Numbered from the stretch's first letter, positions 7,589 through 16,848 are shown. The stretch is 64,000 nucleotides of DNA from Paenibacillus macerans (GCF_900454495.1 NZ_UGSI01000001.1:930001-994000); one strand, 5' to 3'. The notes: a model not told the origin generated them from the letters alone. A program made the numbers and translations.

Positions 7589-8473
7589 ATGGGGAAAATA
7601 TTGGTGCTGGGCGGTTCGCGATATTTCGGAAAAAGGCTCGTCAGCCTGCTGGCGCTTTCAGGCGAGCATGAGGTCACGGTAGCCACGCGCGGCTTGACGG
7701 CGGTCAATGCGGAAGGCAACGTCCGTCACTTAAGAATCGACCGCGGCGATGAAGCGTCGTTGCACCAGACAGCGGCTGAGGGACCTTGGGATGTCGTATA
7801 CGACAATATTTGCTTTACACCTAACGATGCCTTGGCGGCCATACGGGCCTTTGACGGAAAGGTTCGGCGTTATGTCCTGACGTCTACGATGTCCGTTTAC
7901 GGCTTTAGCGAAAATCCGATTTCGGAGTCCGGTTTCGATCCTTATATTTATGAGCTTAAACCGGGCGGCCCGGATGATTTCGATTATGGCGAGGGGAAAC
8001 GGATGGCGGAAGCGGCGTTTTTTCAGCGGGCCGACTTTCCGGTTAGCGCCCTGCGGATTCCGATCGTGCTAGGCCCGGATGATTACACCCGCAGGCTGCA
8101 TTGGCATGTGGAGCGGATTCGGCAAGGGCTGCCTATCGCCATGCCGAACCCGGACGCGGCGATTTCCTTCATTTCCTCGGGGGAAACCGCGGACTTTCTG
8201 GCCTGGCTTGGACGAAGTGAAGCGACGGGACCGATCAACGCCTGCTCCGACGGAAGCATAACGATCGGCGGCATCATCCGCCTGATTGAGGAAATCACAG
8301 GGAAGCAAGCCGTTGTCCATGGCGAAACCCCAGTCGACAACGATAATGCTTCTCCGTTTGGGATTCCGTCCTCCTGGGTTCTGGACAATGGCAAAGCGAA
8401 GGCGGCGGGTTTCCGGTTTGAAGCATTGACCGATTGGCTTCCGCAGTTAGTACGGCAAATTGCGGCAGAATGA
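7589..8473 (+). CDS. NAD(P)-dependent epimerase/dehydratase
   Basis: A 294-residue extended short-chain dehydrogenase. The dinucleotide loop is GGSRYFGKRL at the N-terminus, followed by VVYDNICFTPNDA and TSTMSVYG; the catalytic YxxxK appears as YGEGKRMAEAAF. Proteins of this type act on nucleotide sugars or as mRNA-binding homologues; the substrate cannot be told. GGAGG precedes ATG 7589. An SDR gene follows after 23 bases and is likely in the same transcript. Confidence 0.85.
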   Translation: MGKILVLGGSRYFGKRLVSLLALSGEHEVTVATRGLTAVNAEGNVRHLRIDRGDEASLHQTAAEGPWDVVYDNICFTPNDALAAIRAFDGKVRRYVLTSTMSVYGFSENPISESGFDPYIYELKPGGPDDFDYGEGKRMAEAAFFQRADFPVSALRIPIVLGPDDYTRRLHWHVERIRQGLPIAMPNPDAAISFISSGETADFLAWLGRSEATGPINACSDGSITIGGIIRLIEEITGKQAVVHGETPVDNDNASPFGIPSSWVLDNGKAKAAGFRFEALTDWLPQLVRQIAAE

Positions 8474-8496
8474 CAAACGGGAGTGAATAACATAAC

Positions 8497-9246
8497 ATGT
8501 CTTTTGAACAATTGACGGTTATCGTGACGGGCGCCGGGCAAGGCATCGGCCGAGGCGTCGCGGAAGCCTACGCCAAGGCAGGGGCTTCGGTCGTCCTGGC
8601 GGAGCTTGATCTCGAAACAGGGGTTAAGGCAGAAGAGGAGAGCCGGCAAATAGGCGGAAAAGCCTTGTTCGTTCCCTGCGATGTCCGGAAGGAAGATGAC
8701 ATCATACGGCTTATGGAGACGACGGAGCGGGAATTCGGGAGCATTGATATTTTGATCAACAATGCGGGAGTTTCCCGCTTTAAACCGCTGTTTGAGCTGA
8801 CGGTGGAGGAATGGGACGATGTGCTGAACACCAATGTGCGGAGCTGCTTCATCGCTTCCCGCGAAGCGGGGAAACGGATGCGGTGGAGCGGCCGCGGCGG
8901 GGCGATCGTCAACATCGCCTCGACCCGGGCGATCATGTCCGAGCCGGGTTCCGAGGCGTATGCGGCCTCCAAAGGCGCGATCGTGTCGATCACCCATGCG
9001 CTTGCCGTATCGCTGGGACAGGATGGAATCCGCGTCAACTGCGTAAGTCCCGGGTGGATCGAAACCGGCGATTACGGAGCGCTGCGCGGAATCGACCACG
9101 ACCAGCATCCGGCGGGCCGGGTCGGAACACCGGCGGACATCGCCCGGGCGTGCCTGTATTTAACCCATCCCGACAATACTTTCGTGACCGGGGCGCATCT
9201 CGTCGTGGACGGCGGCATGACGCGCAAAATGATTTACGAGCCGTAA
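8497..9246 (+). CDS. Short-chain dehydrogenase/reductase (SDR)
   Basis: A 249-residue classical SDR. The cofactor loop TGAGQGIGRG, the NNAG motif (ILINNAGVSRF), the catalytic Ser in NIASTRA and the YAASK catalytic pair are intact, as is the C-terminal GAHLVVDGGMT. It oxidises or reduces an unknown alcohol/ketone with NAD(P). It is probably co-transcribed with the epimerase gene upstream. Its last 13 bases overlap the end of the convergent chrA gene, so no separate terminator lies between them. Confidence 0.9.
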   Translation: MSFEQLTVIVTGAGQGIGRGVAEAYAKAGASVVLAELDLETGVKAEEESRQIGGKALFVPCDVRKEDDIIRLMETTEREFGSIDILINNAGVSRFKPLFELTVEEWDDVLNTNVRSCFIASREAGKRMRWSGRGGAIVNIASTRAIMSEPGSEAYAASKGAIVSITHALAVSLGQDGIRVNCVSPGWIETGDYGALRGIDHDQHPAGRVGTPADIARACLYLTHPDNTFVTGAHLVVDGGMTRKMIYEP

Positions 9247-10481
9247 GCCCAGCCAAGCAGAACGCCGCCGCCGGCGCCGGCGAGGACGGCGATCCAGGGG
9301 GGCAGTTTCCAATGCACGAGCAGCGCGAATAAGGCGAGCACCAGGACAACGTCACCGGTATGCCGGACGGAGGAGGTCCAGATCGGATTGTACAGGGCGG
9401 CGAGCAAAATCCCGACCACCGCGGCGTTGACGCCTTGCAGCGCGCGGTGGATGTTCGGCATGACGCGCAGGCGGCTCCAGAACGGGAGCACCCCGATGAC
9501 GAGCAGAAAAGCCGGTAAAAAAATCGCCACCGTAGCCAGCACAGCCCCGAATACTCCGCCGATCACCGCCCCCAAATACGAGGCGAACGTGAACAGCGGC
9601 CCGGGAACCGCCTGAGCCGCGCCGTATCCGGCGAGGAAATCCGCTTCGCCGATCCATCCCCGCGGCACGACTTCGCTTTCCAGCAGCGGGAGCACGACGT
9701 GGCCGCCGCCGAATACGAGCGAACCGGCCCGGTAGAAACCGGCGAACAGCTGCAGGCCGGGGGAAGGCCATAACCAACCGCTGAGCGGGAGGATCACCAG
9801 CAGCCCAAAGAAAGCCGCCAGAGCGGCAATGGCCCGCTTCTTGCCGAGAACAATGGCTGTGGATGGCTCCTCGTCCACGCGCGGGGACGGCGCACCGGGC
9901 AAGTCGCGGTAAAGCCATATGCCGATAAGTCCCGAAATCAAAATAATCAGCACTTGCGCAAGCCCGTTTGGCCATAACAGGGCGGCGGCGGCCGCAAGCA
10001 CGGCGATCGTAGCCCGGCTGCGGCCGGTGGCGAGCTTTTGGCCCATGCTCCATACGGCTTGCGCCACGATCGCCACGGCGGTGAGCTTGAGGCCATGGAG
10101 CCAGCCGCTGTGCGCCAGTTCCGTCCCTTTTAGCAGCAGCGCGAACAGTGCAAGCAAAAAGGCGGATGGCAGGGTGAAGCCGGCCCAGGCCGCTAATGCA
10201 CCAAGCACGCCGCCGCGGTACAAGCCGATCCCCATCCCCACCTGGCTGCTTGCCGGGCCCGGGAGGAGCTGACACAACGCGACCAATTCCGCATATTTTT
10301 GCTCGCTAAGCCATTTGCGCTTGTTTGCATACTCTTCATGAAAATAACCGAGATGGGCGATCGGCCCTCCGAACGAAGTAACCCCCAGCTTGGCGGAAAC
10401 GGCCAAAATCTCCACGGCGCGGCGAAGTGCGCTGTGCGAAGGAGGTGCGGGCGCAGTAGAATCTTGCCCTTCTTTTTCCAT
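9234..10481 (-). CDS. chrA: Chromate transporter ChrA (long, two-domain form)
   Basis: A 415-residue membrane protein with two homologous CHR domains. The N-terminal half has the family signature (KLGVTSFGGPIAHLGYFHEEY and QLLPGPASSQVGMGIG) and the C-terminal half repeats it (FYRAGSLVFGGGHVVLPLLE and AQAVPGPLFTFASYLG). Such proteins export chromate at the plasma membrane and give resistance. The ATG at 10479-10481 lies behind AAAGGAGCGG. The gene is convergent with the SDR gene and its end overlaps that gene by 13 bases. No chrB regulator is seen. Some homologues may move other anions. Confidence 0.92.
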   Translation of the reverse strand: MEKEGQDSTAPAPPSHSALRRAVEILAVSAKLGVTSFGGPIAHLGYFHEEYANKRKWLSEQKYAELVALCQLLPGPASSQVGMGIGLYRGGVLGALAAWAGFTLPSAFLLALFALLLKGTELAHSGWLHGLKLTAVAIVAQAVWSMGQKLATGRSRATIAVLAAAAALLWPNGLAQVLIILISGLIGIWLYRDLPGAPSPRVDEEPSTAIVLGKKRAIAALAAFFGLLVILPLSGWLWPSPGLQLFAGFYRAGSLVFGGGHVVLPLLESEVVPRGWIGEADFLAGYGAAQAVPGPLFTFASYLGAVIGGVFGAVLATVAIFLPAFLLVIGVLPFWSRLRVMPNIHRALQGVNAAVVGILLAALYNPIWTSSVRHTGDVVLVLALFALLVHWKLPPWIAVLAGAGGGVLLGWAYGS

Positions 10482-10582
10482 AGGTACCGCTCCTTTCTTT
10501 TTGCTGCCTCCCCATCATGGTTCAGGCGTTTCCTACCACTTTATCACACGATTGTTAACGCAGAGCAACTTGCCGGGAGAGC

Positions 10583-10634
10583 TTGATGCATTTTAAAATC
10601 CAATGTTAAAATATCCCGAGTTAACAATTAACTC
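10583..10634 (+). promoter_or_regulatory. Promoter and palindromic operator of the MFS gene
   Basis: TTGATG (10583-10588), 17-base spacer, TTAAAA (10606-10611) form a plausible sigma-A promoter. Just downstream lies the perfect palindrome GAGTTAACAATTAACTC (10618-10634), placed over the expected transcription start, the normal position of a repressor site. A five-codon frame MRPI* with its own AAAAGGGG follows at 10650. No regulator gene is adjacent. Confidence 0.5.
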
Positions 10635-10757
10635 CAAAAGGGGATTCATATGAGACCGATTTAATCAGTGTCGCTTTCAACCGCCAATCAAAATATTGTA
10701 TTTATTGGAGTCCGGGAAATCTCGTGGATCGGATGGAAGAGGAAGGACAAAAAGAGA

Positions 10758-12065
10758 ATGTTTAAAAAGTCATTTTACTATTTATGGGGTTCGCAGTCCC
10801 TGTCCAACGCGGCGGATGTTTTATATTTAGTGGCATTAACGACTTTTGTGCTGGACCAAACCGGTTCGGTCGTGTTTGCGACGCTGGTGCCATTTATCCG
10901 CGTCACGTCCCAGCTTATCAGCGGTTTGCTGGCGCCTTTAATGATCGCCCAATATCGGCTTCCTTTCTTGCTAACGTTGTCGCAATGCGGGCAATTTCTG
11001 CTGTTCGGGTTTATGGCGGGATACGTCTCGCCGTGGTTTGGAGGCGCCAGCCTTTGGGTGCTGTATGTATTTATTTTCGGCATTTCCTTCCTCGACGGCT
11101 GGACGACGCCCGCCCGGAACGCGTTAGTGCCCAGGCTTGTCGCCGATGAGGCGCTGTTAAAAGCGAACGGAATCATGGCCGCCACCGATCAGATCGTACA
11201 ATTTGCCGGATGGGCGGTGAGCGGGCTGGCGGTTGCCGTGTTCGGCTCTTTTCCCACCCTGCTTCTGGTGGCGGCCGGGTACGGGGTGGCGATGCTGGCC
11301 ACAACGGTCATCGACGATCCGACAGAACCTCCGCGCCGCCATCTGATGGATGTTCGTACGGCTGCAGTCGCTGAAACGATAGAATGCCAGGGCATGGAAG
11401 CGGCGGCGGGAAACATGCGGAAGCCGTCGCGCCGGGAAACGCTGAAGCAAGGCTGGGTTGCGCTGTGGCGCTCGCCTCGGCTTCGTTCGTTGACGCTGAT
11501 GGAGATCACGGATATGATCGGCGGCTCGGTATGGGCCGGAGCGTTTCTGCTCGTCTTCGTCCGGGAGGTATTGTTGAAAGGAGACGAGTGGTGGGGTTAT
11601 ATCAACGCCAGCTATTTTGCCGGAGCCGTATTGGGAGGACTGCTGATCGTAGCCCTGGTGGCACGTATGGAAAAACGAATGTTCGCCGCGATGCTCGTCG
11701 GGCTGCTCGGATACGCCGTTTTGACCTTTTGGTTTGCGTTAAACAGGTCGGGGTTTTTAACTTTGCTGATCGTGCTGCTGACAGGCCCGTTTACCGAGTT
11801 GAACGGCGTCATCCGCCAGACCTTTACCCAACGTAGTGTCGATAAGGAATTGCTGCCCAAAGTTTTGTCGGCCAAATCGGCCTTGCAAAGCTTCACGTTT
11901 GGTTTCTCCGTTCTGTTTATGAGCGGCGTGGCCGAAATATTCGGGATTGTCTGGGTTTATTTGCTTGCCGCGCTGTTAAGCGCGATTTCGGTTTGGGTAG
12001 GCATCGCCAGCAGGCGGGCGTATGCTGCGGCAAGCGGCGGCGAACCGTGGGACCTGGCGAGATGA
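10758..12065 (+). CDS. MFS efflux transporter (macrolide-efflux-like)
   Basis: About 435 residues with 10-12 hydrophobic segments. The opening FKKSFYYLWGSQSLSNAADVLYLVALTTFVLDQTGS and the segment FLDGWTTPARNALVPRLV are typical of the MefA-like MFS_3 group, which exports drugs or other small molecules. The start at ATG 10758 follows GGAAGG by 11 bases; an in-frame GTG at 10668 would add 30 non-conserved-looking residues. A palindrome over the promoter suggests repression by an unlinked regulator. Substrate unknown. Confidence 0.82.
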   Translation: MFKKSFYYLWGSQSLSNAADVLYLVALTTFVLDQTGSVVFATLVPFIRVTSQLISGLLAPLMIAQYRLPFLLTLSQCGQFLLFGFMAGYVSPWFGGASLWVLYVFIFGISFLDGWTTPARNALVPRLVADEALLKANGIMAATDQIVQFAGWAVSGLAVAVFGSFPTLLLVAAGYGVAMLATTVIDDPTEPPRRHLMDVRTAAVAETIECQGMEAAAGNMRKPSRRETLKQGWVALWRSPRLRSLTLMEITDMIGGSVWAGAFLLVFVREVLLKGDEWWGYINASYFAGAVLGGLLIVALVARMEKRMFAAMLVGLLGYAVLTFWFALNRSGFLTLLIVLLTGPFTELNGVIRQTFTQRSVDKELLPKVLSAKSALQSFTFGFSVLFMSGVAEIFGIVWVYLLAALLSAISVWVGIASRRAYAAASGGEPWDLAR

Positions 12066-12171
12066 AACAAAACCGCCGTTCAGCACGTACTTAAAAGCAT
12101 AGGTGCATCCAAGGGAACATCGTGCAGCAAAAGATGCCGGCGCTTTGTACTCTTTATTTGGAGGGATACTT

Positions 12172-13101
12172 TTGTTTGAGGACTTAACCGAACAACTGGC
12201 GGAGCTGAAGGAAAAAGGGCGGAACGAGGAAAAATGGAGAAAACGGCTGGAGCAATACAAACAGGAACTGGCTGAAGCGGAAGGCGCCAGGGATCGGTGG
12301 CGGCAAAAGCTTGCCCACGAGGAAGAGGATGTCCGAAAGCTGTCGGGGATGTCCTTGTCCAATCTGCTGGCGACAATTCTTGGCAACAAGGCGGAAAAGC
12401 TGGATTGCGAGCAGCGGCAGGTGCTGGAAGCGAAGGTGAAATACGACGAGTCCGATCGCTAGGTACGGAGCTTGGAGCAGCAAATAGCCCAGCTTGAGCG
12501 GCAGTGGCAGGAGGTCCGCAATTGGAAAACGGCCTATACCCGCGTGTTTCAGGAGAAGGAGCGGCAGGTCCTGGCGCAAAACGAAGAGCTGGCGGAACTG
12601 GCCGACCGGCGGGCCGAGCTAAGCGTACAATTGAAGGAACTGGAAGAGGCGATCCTTGCCGGCCAATCGGTGCAAAGCGATTTAAGCGCCGCCGAGGATG
12701 ATCTTCACTCCGCCAAAAATTGGGGCACGTACGATATGCTCGGCGGCGGCATGTTATCCACGCATATCAAGCACAACCGGATCGACGAGGCGATGGATCA
12801 TATCTATCAGGCCCAGCGCAGCCTGGCCCGGTTTGAGGCCGAGCTTCGCGACGTGGGGGGCGGGCTCCCTGTCGAAATGGAAATCAGCGGGATGCTGACG
12901 TTTGCCGACTATTTTTTTGACGGTTTGATCGCCGATTGGCTGGTGCAAGGGCGGATTCAAGATACGCTGGCGCAGGTTGAGCAGAAGCAATCCGAGGTGG
13001 GCCGTCTAATGCAGAAGCTGGACGCCGCCCAACGAAAAGCCGAAAGCGAGCTTGCCGAGTTAACCCGAAAATATGTGCGGATCGTAGAGAATTACGGATA
13101 A
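12172..13101 (+). pseudogene. Coiled-coil protein gene interrupted by one in-frame TAG
   Basis: TTG 12172, 6 bases after GGAGGG, opens a frame that stops at TAG 12460-12462 (codon 97) and then continues without shift to 13101. Together they make 309 codons of one protein: two long charged coiled-coil parts (EQLAELKEKGRNEEKWRKRL..., then LEQQIAQLERQWQEV...) around a conserved-looking core (NWGTYDMLGGGMLSTHIKHNRIDEAM) and a C-terminal coiled coil. The TAG stands where heptad periodicity would fit Gln (CAG), so a single C-to-T change is enough. The second half lacks a good start site. The options are a recent nonsense mutation, a sequencing error, or readthrough. I do not recognise a function. 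Confidence 0.7.
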
Positions 13102-13115
13102 CGGTTTATCGCTTC

Positions 13116-13150
13116 AACCCGGGGATTGCAGAGATCTCCGGGTTGTTTGT
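13116..13150 (+). terminator. Terminator after the coiled-coil gene
   Basis: AACCCGGGGAT and ATCTCCGGGTT pair around a short loop, followed by GTTTGTTT. The T tract is imperfect. Confidence 0.6.
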
Positions 13151-13261
13151 TCAAAACGGGGCTTGCCGCGCCGGCTTCCGGTTATACAATTCGGCCCCGA
13201 GGTTAATAGTGATATTACAGGCCGGATACGGAAACCGAAAGATATGGAAAGGGCGGCAAAC

Positions 13262-14959
13262 ATGAAGCGAACCTGGTGGAAGGAAAGCGTAGTTTATCAA
13301 ATTTACCCGATCAGCTTTAAAGATTCGAACGGGGACGGTATCGGCGATCTGCGCGGCATCATATCCAAGCTGGATTATTTGCGGGATCTCGGTGTCGACG
13401 TGGTGTGGATCTGTCCGATTTATAAATCGCCCGGGCACGACAACGGGTATGACATCAGCAACTATTGCGAGATAAAACCGCAGTTCGGCACGATGGAGGA
13501 TTTCGACGAACTGCTGCACGGGCTGCATACGCGCGGGATGAAGCTGATGATGGATTTGGTGCTGAACCACACGTCGGACGAACATCCCTGGTTTCTGGAG
13601 TCGCGGCAGTCCCGGAACAATCCGAAACGGGATTATTACATTTGGCGAAAAGGGAAAAACGGCGGCCCTCCGAACAACTGGGAGTCGTATTTCAGCGGTT
13701 CGGTGTGGGAATACGACGCGCGGACGGACGAATATTATTTGCATTTATACTCCAAACATCAACCGGACCTGAACTGGGAAAACCCGGCCGTCATCGGCGA
13801 GATGCACAATATGATCCAGTGGTGGCTAAAAAAAGGGGTGGACGGTTTCCGCTTCGATGCGATCGCGCATATCGTAAAAGCGAAAGGGCTACCGGACGCC
13901 GACAATCCGGACCATTCGCCGACCGTGCGGGCGTACGGCATGTTTTCAAATTTGGACCATGTCCATACGCTGCTGCAAAATTTGCACGATGAGGTGCTGT
14001 ATTTCTATGATATCATGACCGTAGGGGAAACCTCGGGGCTGGGGCCCGAGCAGGCGCTCGATTACGTCGGGGACGGGCGGCGGGAGCTGAATATGACGTT
14101 TCAGTTTGAGCATATGTTCTTGGATGCGGCTTCTCCCGGCAGCGGCAAATGGGACGTCGTGCCCTGGAAGCTGGCCGACCTCAAGCGGGTTATGACAGGC
14201 TGGCAAACGATCCTGCACAAGAAGGGCTGGAACGCCAACTATCTGTGCAATCACGACCAGCCCCGCTGCGTGTCGCGGTTCGGAAATGACGGCCCGTACC
14301 GGATTCCTTCGGCAAAAATGCTGGCCACGTTCATCCATACGCTGGAAGGGACGCCTTATATTTATCAGGGCGAGGAGCTCGGGATGACCAACATCGCTTT
14401 CGATGCGATCGACGATTACCGGGACGTGGAAACGCTGAATTTTTATAAGGAACGGGTGGAAGCCGGGGTGCCGGAGCATGAGATCATGCGGGCCATTCAT
14501 CTGAAAAGCCGGGACAACGCCCGCACGCCGATGCAGTGGGAAGCTGGCGGCCAGGCGGGCTTCACGACGGGGACGCCGTGGATCGCCGTGAATCCCAACT
14601 GCAAGGAGATTAACGCGGCACAGGCGATGCAGGACCGCGATTCCGTGTATCACTATTATAAGGAATTAATTCGTTTGCGAAAGCGGCATGAGGTGTTTGT
14701 GTACGGCGAGTACCGGCTGCTGCTGGAGGATCATCCGGAGATCTACGCCTATACCCGGACGCTTGACGATACCCTGCTGCTCGTGATCCTGAACTTCTTC
14801 GCCGGCGAACCGGTGTTTGAATGGCCCGATTCCGTAAAGATCGAAGGGATCGAGCTGCTGATTTCCAACTATAAGCCGGACGAATGGGAAGATCTCCGCC
14901 AGCTGCGGCTCCGGCCTTATGAAGCAAGGGTGTATTTGCAACAAGGCAGCCGCGGATAA
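13262..14959 (+). CDS. Oligo-1,6-glucosidase/alpha-glucosidase (GH13)
   Basis: A 565-residue cytoplasmic GH13 enzyme, the normal length for oligo-1,6-glucosidases. The conserved regions are complete: DVVWICPIYKSPGHDNGYDI, DLVLNHTSDEHPWF, the nucleophile Asp199 in DGFRFDAIAH, the acid Glu256 in MTVGETSG and the stabilising Asp332 in CNHDQPRCVSRF. It should release glucose from isomaltose, panose and short dextrins; trehalose-6-phosphate hydrolases are similar and cannot be wholly excluded. The start ATG 13262 follows AAAGGGCGG by about 6 bases; 33 further upstream codons in the open frame have no good site. No sugar transporter gene is adjacent. Confidence 0.9.
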   Translation: MKRTWWKESVVYQIYPISFKDSNGDGIGDLRGIISKLDYLRDLGVDVVWICPIYKSPGHDNGYDISNYCEIKPQFGTMEDFDELLHGLHTRGMKLMMDLVLNHTSDEHPWFLESRQSRNNPKRDYYIWRKGKNGGPPNNWESYFSGSVWEYDARTDEYYLHLYSKHQPDLNWENPAVIGEMHNMIQWWLKKGVDGFRFDAIAHIVKAKGLPDADNPDHSPTVRAYGMFSNLDHVHTLLQNLHDEVLYFYDIMTVGETSGLGPEQALDYVGDGRRELNMTFQFEHMFLDAASPGSGKWDVVPWKLADLKRVMTGWQTILHKKGWNANYLCNHDQPRCVSRFGNDGPYRIPSAKMLATFIHTLEGTPYIYQGEELGMTNIAFDAIDDYRDVETLNFYKERVEAGVPEHEIMRAIHLKSRDNARTPMQWEAGGQAGFTTGTPWIAVNPNCKEINAAQAMQDRDSVYHYYKELIRLRKRHEVFVYGEYRLLLEDHPEIYAYTRTLDDTLLLVILNFFAGEPVFEWPDSVKIEGIELLISNYKPDEWEDLRQLRLRPYEARVYLQQGSRG

Positions 14960-14983
14960 AACGTTTGAAATTGGGGTGAGGAC

Positions 14984-15031
14984 ATGGAGAAATACGAGAA
15001 CAACGGCCTGGCCTCGGTGCTTGGCCCATGA
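14984..15031 (+). CDS. 15-residue leader ORF coupled to the phosphoesterase gene
   Basis: ATG 14984 stands 5 bases after GGGGTGAG and opens a 15-codon frame (MEKYENNGLASVLGP) whose TGA overlaps the ATG of the metallophosphoesterase gene (ATGA, 15028-15031). The main gene itself has no good ribosome binding site, so coupled re-initiation from this mini-ORF is likely. It could also be the relic of a longer upstream gene. Confidence 0.4.
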   Translation: MEKYENNGLASVLGP

Positions 15032-15525
15032 AGATCGGCATCGTTTCGGATACGCATCTGCCGCGCCGGGGCAAGGAGCTTCCGTCCGCCCTGCTCCGGC
15101 AGTTTGCAAGCTGTGATCTGATCCTGCATTTGGGGGACTGGACAACGTTCGAGGTCTATGAGCAGTTGTCCGCGCTTGCGCCGGTCGAAGGCGTGGCCGG
15201 GAACAACGATCCCGCGGACATCGTCCGCCGGTTCGGCTACCACAAAGTGCTGGAGCTTGGGACGAAAAAAATCGGTCTGACCCACGGCCACTTGCCGGGA
15301 GGCGGGCATAACGCCTTCGATAACGCCAAACGCGTATTCACCGGCAAGCGGCTCGACGCCGTGCTGTTCGGCCATTCGCACAAACCGCTGCTTGCCCATA
15401 GCGGCGGCGTGCTGCTGTTTAATCCCGGTTCCCCGACCGACAAACGGCGTGAGGAGAAATACAGCTTCGGGATATTGGAAATTGGGGCAAAAGGGCTGAG
15501 AGCAAAGCATATTTTTATAAAATAA
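15028..15525 (+). CDS. YfcE/MJ0936-type metallophosphoesterase
   Basis: A 165-residue calcineurin-like phosphoesterase. All metal-binding motifs are visible: SDTHLP (DxH), LHLGDW (GD), GNND, THGH and GHSHKP (GHxH), followed by NPGSPTD. Proteins of this size hydrolyse phosphodiesters or phosphomonoesters in the cytoplasm with Mn or a similar metal; the natural substrate is rarely known. Translation is probably coupled to the 15-codon ORF that overlaps its start. Confidence 0.88.
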   Translation: MKIGIVSDTHLPRRGKELPSALLRQFASCDLILHLGDWTTFEVYEQLSALAPVEGVAGNNDPADIVRRFGYHKVLELGTKKIGLTHGHLPGGGHNAFDNAKRVFTGKRLDAVLFGHSHKPLLAHSGGVLLFNPGSPTDKRREEKYSFGILEIGAKGLRAKHIFIK

Positions 15526-15527
15526 TG

Positions 15528-15562
15528 AGCGGCGGTTTCCAGAATTGGCCGGAAGCCGCTTA
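15528..15562 (+). terminator. Weak hairpin after the phosphoesterase gene
   Basis: AGCGGCGGTTTCC and GGAAGCCGCT can pair, but only a TTATT follows. The rest of the 204 bases up to the ABC transporter lipoprotein gene shows no T-box or other leader that I can recognise. Confidence 0.4.
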
Positions 15563-15729
15563 TTGACGGAAAATTGACCACCATTTAATATAGAAGTCAT
15601 ACTCATGTCCTAATCGGGGCGGCGTATTCAAGTTCCCGCTCGCTTTATCACTTTCATCTATGAAAGCGTCAACGGGATCGTGCATTACAGCTCTATTGTA
15701 AAGGGCCTGATCATGGTTGAAAGGGGAAA

Positions 15730-16818
15730 ATGAAGATGAGGAAGAAAATCGGACTATTTTTCGCGGTATCTCTCATGCTGCTTAGCGTCATTGGCTGCGG
15801 CAGCAACAGCGCAAGTTCGGGAAGTGGCGCAAACGCTCAAAACAATGGAGCGGCCGAAGCCGGCAAGGCGCAAAATGCTGGTTCTGGGGGCGGGACGGAC
15901 AATAAGACATACAAGATTGCCATCTCGCAAATCGTCGAGCATCCGTCGCTGGATGCGACCCGCGAAGGTTTCATGGCGGCGCTGAAGGACGCGGGGCTCG
16001 TGGAAGGCCAAAACCTGCAGGTGGATTACAATAATGCCCAAGGCGATCAACCGAACAATATGGCCATCGCGCAAAAAATCGCCGGCGGAGATTACGACCT
16101 GGTCTTGGCGATTGCAACGCCTCCGGCCCAGGCTGTCGCCCAGCAGGTAAAAAACTCGCCGATTTTGTTCGCGGCCGTGACCGATCCGATGGATGCCAAG
16201 CTGGTCGATAATCTTGATCATCCCGGCGGAAACATTTCCGGCGCTTCCGATACCAATCCCGAAGCGATCACGAAGCTGATGGACTTTATCGCCGCGAATT
16301 TTAAGGATGTCAAAAAAGTCGGCGTAGTGCTGAATCAAGGGGAACCGAACGCGGTCATCATGACGGATCAAGCCGAAAAGGCGCTGAAGGCCCACGGCAT
16401 CGAGCTCGTTAAAGCTACGGTCACAAACACCTCGGAAGTAAAGCAAGCGGCGGAATCGCTGGTCGGACGCGTCGACGCGCTGTACATTACGCTCGACAAC
16501 ACCGTCGTTGAAGCCGTCAGCACGATCATCCAGGTCGCCAACGATAACGACATTCCTTTCTTCTCCAGCGACCGCGACACGGTGGAGCACGGCGCTTTCG
16601 CCACCGTCGGCTTCAAATATTACGACCATGGTTACCAAGTGGGACAAATGGCCGTGGATGTGCTGAAAAACGGCAAAAAGGTCGGCGACATGAAGGTGAC
16701 GGTGCCGGATAAGCTTGACCTCATCCTGAACCTGAAGGCCGCCAAAGAGCAAGGCATCGAAGTAACCGACGCGATGAAGGATCAAGTGGTCGACAAAGAA
16801 AACAACATTATCGAATAA
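15730..16818 (+). CDS. ABC transporter substrate-binding lipoprotein (TrpX/ABC_sub_bind type)
   Basis: A 362-residue lipoprotein: signal peptide with lipobox SVIGC (Cys23), a low-complexity Ser/Gly/Ala/Asn linker to about residue 55, then an ABC_sub_bind domain (YKIAISQIVEHPSLDATREGF, then AIATPPAQAVAQ and NPEAITKLMDFI). This family serves importers such as the TrpXYZ tryptophan/tyrosine system of streptococci; ligand here is unproven. AAAGGGG lies 5 bases before ATG 15730. Followed by the permease and ATPase genes in one operon. Confidence 0.88.
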   Translation: MKMRKKIGLFFAVSLMLLSVIGCGSNSASSGSGANAQNNGAAEAGKAQNAGSGGGTDNKTYKIAISQIVEHPSLDATREGFMAALKDAGLVEGQNLQVDYNNAQGDQPNNMAIAQKIAGGDYDLVLAIATPPAQAVAQQVKNSPILFAAVTDPMDAKLVDNLDHPGGNISGASDTNPEAITKLMDFIAANFKDVKKVGVVLNQGEPNAVIMTDQAEKALKAHGIELVKATVTNTSEVKQAAESLVGRVDALYITLDNTVVEAVSTIIQVANDNDIPFFSSDRDTVEHGAFATVGFKYYDHGYQVGQMAVDVLKNGKKVGDMKVTVPDKLDLILNLKAAKEQGIEVTDAMKDQVVDKENNIIE

Positions 16819-16848
16819 AGGCTCCGCAGGTTCGGGGGAGGTACTAAT

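Noticed and set aside
8083..9108. A 341-codon minus-strand frame through the epimerase and SDR genes
   Set aside because: Both plus-strand genes have intact enzyme motifs; the minus frame is low-complexity Arg/Gly/Pro-rich shadow sequence.
15563..15729. A possible T-box or riboswitch before the TrpXYZ-like operon
   Set aside because: No specifier loop, T-box sequence or terminator/antiterminator pair could be recognised.
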